Positions 58,910-64,000 of a stretch of DNA of 64,000 nt are shown piece after piece. Under the pieces are notes generated by a model. It ran no database searches. It worked only from the letters and a program-made list of their open reading frames with translations, and was not told the origin of the DNA. The stretch lies in NCBI RefSeq assembly GCF_019665765.1, contig NZ_CP081150.1, positions 868,001 to 932,000 of the forward strand, written 5' to 3'. The position numbers and the translations under genes are program-made. The first letter of the stretch is position 1; every line of letters begins with the position of its first letter. Source of the stretch: Deefgea tanakiae (GTDB taxonomy: Bacteria; Pseudomonadota; Gammaproteobacteria; Burkholderiales; Chitinibacteraceae).

Positions 58910-59239
58910 ATGTCAGGTTGCGGAAGTTCTCATATTGCTTTAGATGGTGTGTACGGTTTTGATGCGCGCGGTGTCGCGAAACGCTTCCGGCATGCGGCGA
59001 TTTTTGGTGCGCTCGAATCGTTGTCGGAAGGCGAAACGATGCGCTTTGTGAATGACCATGATCCGCTGCCATTACTGGCGCAGATCGAACAGCGTTATCA
59101 AGGCCAAGTTCAAGCCACCTACATCCAGCGCGACCATGAGGCAATTGTGATTGATTTTTCAATTCATCCGTTGAAACAAGAAGCAGCAGCGGCAGGTGAG
59201 GGTTGCGGCTCGGGTGGTTGTGGCTGCAGCGGGCAATAA
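58910..59239 (+). CDS. DUF2249 domain protein with cysteine-rich tail
   Basis: 109 residues downstream of norB. The DUF2249 core (HIALDGVYGFDARGVAKRFRHAAIFGALESL) is preceded by MSGCGSSH and ends in GEGCGSGGCGCSGQ, a tail able to bind metal or Fe-S. ATG 58910 has GAGGAA seven bases upstream; the longer frame from 58676 lies in norB. Function unknown; metal delivery to NO or nitrite enzymes is one possibility. Confidence 0.8.
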   Translation: MSGCGSSHIALDGVYGFDARGVAKRFRHAAIFGALESLSEGETMRFVNDHDPLPLLAQIEQRYQGQVQATYIQRDHEAIVIDFSIHPLKQEAAAAGEGCGSGGCGCSGQ

Positions 59240-59350
59240 GCTCATTTTGATGGATGGTTTTTTTGCTAATTGAGGCAAAAAAACAACGTGAACTCCAACC
59301 AGTACGGCGCCTTGTGCGCCGTTTTTATTGCGCGTAAGGATATTGAAAAA

Positions 59351-59368
59351 ATTAAATGTGTATTTAAT
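59351..59368 (+). promoter_or_regulatory. Palindrome upstream of nirK, candidate NsrR site
   Basis: ATTAAAT-GTGT-ATTTAAT perfect 7-bp arms, seven bases before the FNR box. Its proximity to the nirK promoter suggests an NO-responsive repressor site. Confidence 0.4.
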
Positions 59369-59375
59369 ATGTACA

Positions 59376-59389
59376 TTGATAAATATCAA
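59376..59389 (+). promoter_or_regulatory. FNR/ANR box of nirK
   Basis: TTGAT-AAAT-ATCAA is an exact match to the FNR consensus (TTGAT-N4-ATCAA), 63 bases before the nirK ATG, a spacing suitable for activation under low oxygen. Confidence 0.8.
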
Positions 59390-59451
59390 TATTTAATATG
59401 TAAATTAGTTACAACATAGGTCTATCAAAACGTGCTTATTGGAGTAGGAAC

Positions 59452-60501
59452 ATGTCGATAGCGTGCTGTACTTGGGTAGTAAAAAAAGTGGCATTGCCCA
59501 TTTTGGCTTTGGCGGTGTGTGCAGCATTTGCACCCTCGGTGTTTGCCAATGAGGCGGCAGATGCACTTCCGGTAGAAACGGCGGTCTTGCTTGCACCACC
59601 GAATGTACCAGCGCCGATTACACGTAAAACACCCGCCAAAGTGATTGTGAATCTCACCACCGAAGAAATGGTGCGCGAAATTACGCCGGGCACTAAATAT
59701 ACTTTTTGGACGTTTGGCGGCACCGTGCCCGGGCAGTTGATTCGCGTGCGGCAAGGCGACACGGTCGAACTCAATCTAAAAAATCTGCCTAGCAGCAAGT
59801 TGCCGCACAATATTGATTTGCACGCGGTGTCTGGCCCAGGCGGCGGCGCGCCACAAACGCTGATTGCACCAGGCAATCAGGCCAAATTCACCTTTAAAGC
59901 GCTCAATCCGGGGCTGTATGTGTATCACTGCGCGACTGCGCCCGTGGCGATGCATATTGCCAACGGCATGTACGGCATGATTTTGGTCGAGCCCGAAGAG
60001 GGCATGAGCCCCGTGGATAAAGAATATTACGTGATGCAGGGCGATTTTTACACGCCGGGCGCATTTGGCGCGGGCGGCCTGCAACCGTTTGATATGAAAC
60101 GCTCGATTGATGAAAACCCAAGTTATGTTTTATTTAATGGTGCGTCTAATTCACTAACTGGAAAAAATGCGCTGACTGCGAATGTGGGCGACAAGGTGCG
60201 GATGTATTTTGGCTCGGGCGGGCCGAATTTGATGTCGAGTTTTCACATCATCGGCGCGGTCTTCGACAGAGTTTATTTTGAAGGCGGCATGAAATTTCAA
60301 GAGCAAGTGCAAACAACCGTTGTGCCTCCGGGTGGCTCGGCTGTCGTTGAGTTTGTGCCGAAAGTGCCGGGCAATTTGACCTTGGTCGACCACGCTTTGA
60401 GCCGCGCATTCCACAAAGGCGCGATTGGGATTATGTCGGTCAGCGGCGAAGAACACCCTGAGATTTACAGTAAAAACGCAAATACTAAATCGAGTGAGTA
60501 G
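59452..60501 (+). CDS. nirK: Copper-containing nitrite reductase (NirK/AniA type)
   Basis: 349 residues. It reduces nitrite to NO in the periplasm. A signal peptide ([15 protein letters not shown]) is followed by two cupredoxin domains. Copper ligands are visible: [15 protein letters not shown] (type 2 His and catalytic Asp), [18 protein letters not shown] (type 1 His/Cys/His/Met with the neighbouring type 2 His) and [11 protein letters not shown] (type 2 His). It resembles Neisseria AniA but has no lipobox. GGAG precedes ATG 59452. Confidence 0.95.
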   Translation: MSIACCTWVVKKVALPILALAVCAAFAPSVFANEAADALPVETAVLLAPPNVPAPITRKTPAKVIVNLTTEEMVREITPGTKYTFWTFGGTVPGQLIRVRQGDTVELNLKNLPSSKLPHNIDLHAVSGPGGGAPQTLIAPGNQAKFTFKALNPGLYVYHCATAPVAMHIANGMYGMILVEPEEGMSPVDKEYYVMQGDFYTPGAFGAGGLQPFDMKRSIDENPSYVLFNGASNSLTGKNALTANVGDKVRMYFGSGGPNLMSSFHIIGAVFDRVYFEGGMKFQEQVQTTVVPPGGSAVVEFVPKVPGNLTLVDHALSRAFHKGAIGIMSVSGEEHPEIYSKNANTKSSE

Positions 60502-60579
60502 TTATTTTATGTCAATGTATATTAATGTAGAAATTTTTAAATATAGCCTACAGCAATATACCCATTAGGAGTGCTGAAG

Positions 60580-60969
60580 ATGTTCAAGAAATCTCTGCTG
60601 GTACTGTGTTCTGGATTATTGGCGGCTCAGGCGTTTGCTACCGATGTCAGTGCGGGCAAGGCGGTGTATGACCGGGTCTGTGTGGCCTGTCATATGGCTG
60701 CAGGTGAGGGCTTGCCCGGGGCATTTCCGCCGCTGGCTAAATCGGATTACTTCAAAAAATCGACGCCAGCCCAGCTCATTAAAGTGTTGGATCAGGGCCT
60801 GACCGGCGAAGTGACGGTGAATGGGCAGAAGTATAATTCGGCGATGCCACCGCAAAACTTGACCGACCAAGAAATGACCGATGTATTGAACTATGTCAGC
60901 GTTGCGATGAATGCTGGTAAGCCGATCTTCAAGGTTGATCAAGTGAAAAAGTTGCGAGTTGCAAAATGA
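60580..60969 (+). CDS. Periplasmic c-type cytochrome (class I, single heme)
   Basis: 129 residues. A signal peptide to AQAFA precedes the heme motif VCVACHMAAGEG (C-x-x-C-H near residue 34) and the axial Met in NSAMPPQN. Downstream of nirK, it is a likely electron donor to nitrite reductase. ATG 60580 is eight to nine bases after AGGAG; the GTG at 60571 abuts the ribosome site and is rejected. Confidence 0.9.
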   Translation: MFKKSLLVLCSGLLAAQAFATDVSAGKAVYDRVCVACHMAAGEGLPGAFPPLAKSDYFKKSTPAQLIKVLDQGLTGEVTVNGQKYNSAMPPQNLTDQEMTDVLNYVSVAMNAGKPIFKVDQVKKLRVAK

Positions 60970-61733
60970 AAGCCCTTGCCGCGAGTTTATTGGTCGTCAG
61001 CGTTATCAGCATGACTAGTCATGCTGCTGAGTACCGGCCAATTACTGGCGGCACTTTGCGCACCGCCTTACCGTTGGATGGCGATACGGTCGAGGTGGCG
61101 GCGTATCAATTGCGGGCTTTGCCGGTGAGTCAGCAGGAATTTAAACGATTTGTGCTGGCCCATCCCCAATGGCGGCGAGATCATGTGACGCCCTTGTTTG
61201 CGGGGCAAGGTTATCTCTCCAGCTGGAAAACTCCGCAGGATTTTGCGCCCAATTTGGCCGCCGCGCCGGTGACGCAAGTGAGTTGGTATGCGGCCGCTGC
61301 TTTTTGTGAGTCGGAGGGCGCGGCGTTGCCGACGTGGGTGCAGTGGGAATTTGCCGCTGCGGCCGATGAAACGCGTCAGGATGCGCGCAAAGATCCACTC
61401 TGGCGCGCCAAGATTTTGGGTTGGTATGAAACGCTCAGCCTCGATGTGTTGCCCGCGATGGCGCTACATCCGGCGAATGTGTTTGGCGTTTATGATTTAC
61501 ATCAGTCGATTTGGGAATGGGTCGATGATTTTAACGGCTTGTTTGTCAACGTGGATAGTCGCGCGCAAGGCGAGCAAAAAGTATTAGAAACCTGTGGTGC
61601 GGCGGCATTGTCTTTGGGCGATAAAGAAAACTATGCGGTGCTGATGCGCATTGCCTTGCTAACTGCGCTCAAGGGGCAAGATACGGTGAATACATTGGGC
61701 TTTCGTTGCGCCAAGCCTGCGAGTAAAAAATAG
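60966..61733 (+). CDS. nirV: NirV-like protein (formylglycine-generating enzyme fold)
   Basis: 255 residues with a signal peptide (SVISMTSHA). FGE-sulfatase-type domain: ITGGTLRTALPLDG, LPVSQQEFKRFVLAHP, PVTQVSWYAAAAFCESEGAALPTWVQWEFAA (parts VSWYAAAAFCESEGAALPT), GVYDLHQSIWEWVDDF and LGFRCAK. Related NirV genes sit beside nirK in denitrifiers; proposed to assist nitrite reductase, but mechanism unknown. Overlaps the cytochrome stop by four bases. Confidence 0.82.
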   Translation: MKALAASLLVVSVISMTSHAAEYRPITGGTLRTALPLDGDTVEVAAYQLRALPVSQQEFKRFVLAHPQWRRDHVTPLFAGQGYLSSWKTPQDFAPNLAAAPVTQVSWYAAAAFCESEGAALPTWVQWEFAAAADETRQDARKDPLWRAKILGWYETLSLDVLPAMALHPANVFGVYDLHQSIWEWVDDFNGLFVNVDSRAQGEQKVLETCGAAALSLGDKENYAVLMRIALLTALKGQDTVNTLGFRCAKPASKK

Positions 61734-61753
61734 CTAGATAAAAGGACTTCATT

Positions 61754-62359
61754 ATGTTGCGCAAAGCTTTTATGTTCGGACTGTGCTGTTGCCTCGCTGG
61801 TGGAGTCAGTGCTTGTGCTGAGCACCATGCCAGCGCCGCCGCCAGCAGTGCGGTGATTGGCGACTCGCTGTTTCAACTCAAAACGCCGCTGACGAATCAA
61901 CAAGGGCAGAGGTTTGAATTGGGCAGTGCGCCCGCCAAATTATCCGTGGTGACGATGTTTTACGGCGATTGCAATGTGTCGTGCCCGATTGTGCTCGAAA
62001 ATATCAAGCGCACTTTAGCGGCAGTGCCTCTTGCCCATGCCGCATCAGTTCATGCTTTGATGATTAGTTTGAATCCCGGGGTCGATACCCCCAAATCCTT
62101 GGCTGGATTGGCCAAAATGCATGAATTTGATGCGAAGAATGCGACCTTGGCGGTGAGTGATAATGACGCGCAGACGCGAAAATTGGCGGCTGCCTTGGGG
62201 GTGAAATATCGGCGGGGTGCGAACGGGGAAATTAATCACAATACCCGCTTTGTGCTGCTCGATCAGCAAGGCAGAATTGTCGCCAGTAGCGATACATTGA
62301 GTGTGGAGCCGGATCCAGTGTTGATGGCGGCGATACACGCAAAGCTGGCTAAAAAATAG
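61754..62359 (+). CDS. SCO1/SenC-family copper chaperone-like lipoprotein
   Basis: 201 residues. N-terminal signal with a lipobox-like GVSAC (Cys21). Thioredoxin-fold SCO domain: FYGDCNVSCPIVLENIK holds the C-x-x-x-C copper site and NTRFVLLDQQGRIVASSD carries a downstream beta strand. SCO proteins load CuA or other copper sites; beside nirK it probably helps copper insertion into nitrite reductase. AAAGGAC ribosome site is upstream. Confidence 0.88.
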   Translation: MLRKAFMFGLCCCLAGGVSACAEHHASAAASSAVIGDSLFQLKTPLTNQQGQRFELGSAPAKLSVVTMFYGDCNVSCPIVLENIKRTLAAVPLAHAASVHALMISLNPGVDTPKSLAGLAKMHEFDAKNATLAVSDNDAQTRKLAAALGVKYRRGANGEINHNTRFVLLDQQGRIVASSDTLSVEPDPVLMAAIHAKLAKK

Positions 62360-62387
62360 TTTGATTTTTTGATTTCCTCCGATTGAG

Positions 62388-62415
62388 CGCTCTCCATCTG
62401 TAGAGCGTTTTTTTT
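62388..62415 (+). terminator. Rho-independent terminator of the nirK operon
   Basis: CGCTCT / AGAGCG stem with an eight-base loop followed by eight T, 28 bases after the SCO-like stop. Confidence 0.85.
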
Positions 62416-62697
62416 GACTTTGATTAGTAAGTTGTTAAACCCGCAATTATTGTATTGATTGATGGGGAGTAATTTGCTGAAGAAGACAAATTATTGGCGA
62501 CAATTCTGGCAAAAATTGTAGCATCTGCGAAACTCTGAGCGATTCAAAGCGTCGGTTTGCGGTCTTCAATATTTTTGATTTGTGCCAGAGTTGTTCGCCG
62601 ACAAAGTCATCTGTAATGATTAGGTACTCAAAATTGAATCATGTCTGTAATTGTAAAAGACATGTTCGATTATTATGCATATTTTTTTTGCAAAACC
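62416..62697. other. Intergenic region between convergent genes
   Basis: AT-rich with no gene. CATGTCT (62640-62646) and AGACATG (62658-62664) form an inverted repeat with an 11-base loop that may contribute to termination of the minus-strand HPP gene. Confidence 0.5.
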
Positions 62698-63801
62698 TCA
62701 AGTCATTTCGTTCAAATTGTGCGCGGCATACAGGGCCAATACCGCGACTATGTCTGATTGTGTAATCATGCCAACCAGCTCACCATTTGCTATTATTGGC
62801 AGATGGTGCAAACCACCGTCGGAAAACAGCGGCACCAGCTCAAGCAAGGCCTGCTGAGGGGCCGCGGTGTGTACTGCTGCCGTCATTAGGTCAGCCAAGG
62901 GCTTGTTCATTTCAAGAGTTGAGCGCGCCTGTTGCGTGTGCGGGTCAACCATCAGGTCGTGCAAAGTGACAATCCCGACCAATTTTTCTGCGCTGTCTAC
63001 AACCGGTAGTGCCTGCACGCGATGATAAGCAAGCTTGTTCCAGGCATCGCTGCCGCTATTTTGTGCGTTGATGCTGACGATGGAGCGGGACATTACGTCT
63101 GCGCAGCGGAGTGTGCTCAGATTCTGTTCCTGGGCGTGGCGTTGTGCGTCCTGCAGTACGTGCTGCAAGTCTTGCGGGCTGATATCGAGTAACTGTTCCT
63201 GTTGTTTAAGCGCGTAGGCAATATCTTCTTCGCGGGTTCCTACCCGCTGGCTGGGCAGTAGGTCGCTCGTATGGTGCGGTGAGGACAGCGGGGTGTAATT
63301 TGGGTAGCGTCGCCCAGCCAGTCGGTTAAACAGCAGCGCAATCAGTAGCAGCAGAGCCGAATTGATTGCTACCGGCGCCAGCACATATTGAAAAGCGAGG
63401 GCACTGATCTCTGGCCCACCAATGACGGCGCTCAAAGCCACAGCGCCACCGGGTGGATGCAGGCTGCGCGTTAGCAACATTAGGGCAATCGCCATCATGA
63501 CGGCCACACCCGAGGACAGCACCACATTGTCAATCAAAATGGCGCAACTTACACCAACCAGTGCGGATAGCGTATTGCCAACGATCAGCGACCAAGGTTG
63601 CGCCAAGGGGCTAGCGGGGGCGGCAAACAGCAGCACGGCCGACGCGCCCATTGGAGCAATCAGCCAGTGCGGTCGAATGCCCAGTAGAAATTGGCACAGT
63701 AGCTCGGTGCCGATCAATCCCAACGCCGCACCCAGTGCGCCAAGCAGACATTCTTTGCGGTGAGTCGGGGGTAGGGCCGGAAGAAAGGCTTTGTAAGGCA
63801 T
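62698..63801 (-). CDS. HPP-family membrane protein with two CBS domains
   Basis: 367 residues. The N-terminal HPP domain has about four to five transmembrane helices and the motif LHPPGGAVALSAVIGG; the C-terminal half holds a CBS pair (ADVMSRSIVSINAQNS..., LADLMTAAVHTAAPQQ...). HPP proteins in plants and cyanobacteria transport nitrite; CBS domains bind adenine nucleotides. Near nirK, nitrite uptake or export is a reasonable inference. The next gene leftwards is convergent. Confidence 0.88.
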   Translation of the reverse strand: MPYKAFLPALPPTHRKECLLGALGAALGLIGTELLCQFLLGIRPHWLIAPMGASAVLLFAAPASPLAQPWSLIVGNTLSALVGVSCAILIDNVVLSSGVAVMMAIALMLLTRSLHPPGGAVALSAVIGGPEISALAFQYVLAPVAINSALLLLIALLFNRLAGRRYPNYTPLSSPHHTSDLLPSQRVGTREEDIAYALKQQEQLLDISPQDLQHVLQDAQRHAQEQNLSTLRCADVMSRSIVSINAQNSGSDAWNKLAYHRVQALPVVDSAEKLVGIVTLHDLMVDPHTQQARSTLEMNKPLADLMTAAVHTAAPQQALLELVPLFSDGGLHHLPIIANGELVGMITQSDIVAVLALYAAHNLNEMT

Positions 63802-63920
63802 AAAAATTGAAGATGCGTTTTAGAAAAACTTAATCTTACAAGGCCTGTGGATTTCTGGGCAGCAAATTATAGGTAGCTGCATTCGGACGTTTAGATTGCG
63901 GCTAGCGTGGGTGGGTGAGT

Positions 63921-64000
63921 CTAAAGTTTGTTAGTTCCCTCGGTTCCGCTGCGGCGGGTAGGAATACGAATCACAGTAATAGTACCAATCAAGGCCACGA
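63921..64000 (-). CDS. C-terminal end of a gene cut by the window edge
   Basis: An open minus-strand frame of about 26 codons ending in TAG: V-A-L-I-G-T-I-T-V-I-R-I-P-T-R-R..., hydrophobic then basic, as in the end of a membrane protein. Too short to identify. Confidence 0.3.
   Translation of the reverse strand, partial: VALIGTITVIRIPTRRSGTEGTNKL

Noticed and set aside
1-64000. CRISPR array or recognised anti-phage defence operon
   Set aside because: No regularly spaced repeat array, cas, restriction-modification, retron, CBASS or similar gene was seen; the 317-residue protein remains unassigned rather than called defence.
1-64000. Neisseria-type DNA uptake sequences
   Set aside because: No frequent 10-12 base repeated motif of the GCCGTCTGAA type was noticed while reading.

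Overview
The window looks like chromosome from a beta-proteobacterium of the order Neisseriales, and the protein wording fits Chitinibacteraceae (Deefgea/Chitinibacter-like) best. That placement is inferred from gene order and protein style, not from a search. The first 36 kb is conserved backbone. It runs greA (cut by the window edge), a DUF4149 membrane protein, yhbY, rlmE-ftsH, folP-glmM, a chemoreceptor, the phosphate system pstSCAB, tpiA-secG, the complete 14-gene complex I operon nuoA-N with a DUF2818 gene, tRNA-Val(GAC), and the translation block thrS-infC-rpmI-rplT-pheS-pheT-ihfA with a MerR-type regulator. Two regulatory features stand out here: a threonine-codon leader peptide with an attenuator in front of thrS, and an infC gene whose only plausible start is AUA.

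From 36.0 to about 48.3 kb is accessory DNA. A 5.4 kb integrative element sits in tRNA-Pro(GGG), bounded by 89-bp direct repeats. It carries a DUF4102-type tyrosine integrase, an uncharacterised 317-residue protein, an AlpA-like regulator, a small helix-turn-helix protein, a Rha-type protein, a winged-helix protein, iteron-like GC-rich sites and a zinc-ribbon protein. It has no capsid, conjugation or recognised defence genes. Just beyond its right attachment site are signs of an older element at the same site, then broken genes (an SRAP fragment and a radical-SAM fragment), an IS3-family element, a Gp2/HUH replication-like gene truncated by that IS, a second (P4-type) integrase, an Xre regulator, a ribbon-helix-helix/ParE toxin-antitoxin pair and an HU gene.

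From 49 kb the sequence returns to housekeeping and signalling genes: a CorA transporter, then a large chemoreceptor next to CheW. The last 10 kb is a nitrite and nitric-oxide cluster. An NnrS-like membrane protein, a DUF2249 protein and a hemerythrin diverge from an NsrR/Rrf2 regulator. They are followed by a quinol-type nitric-oxide reductase (norB), a second DUF2249 protein with a cysteine-rich tail, copper nitrite reductase (nirK/aniA), a cytochrome c, a NirV-like protein, a SCO-like copper protein and an HPP-CBS membrane protein. A perfect FNR box precedes nirK, and palindromes precede nsrR, norB and nirK. Together these suggest oxygen- and NO-controlled reduction of nitrite to N2O; no nitrate or N2O reductase is in the window.
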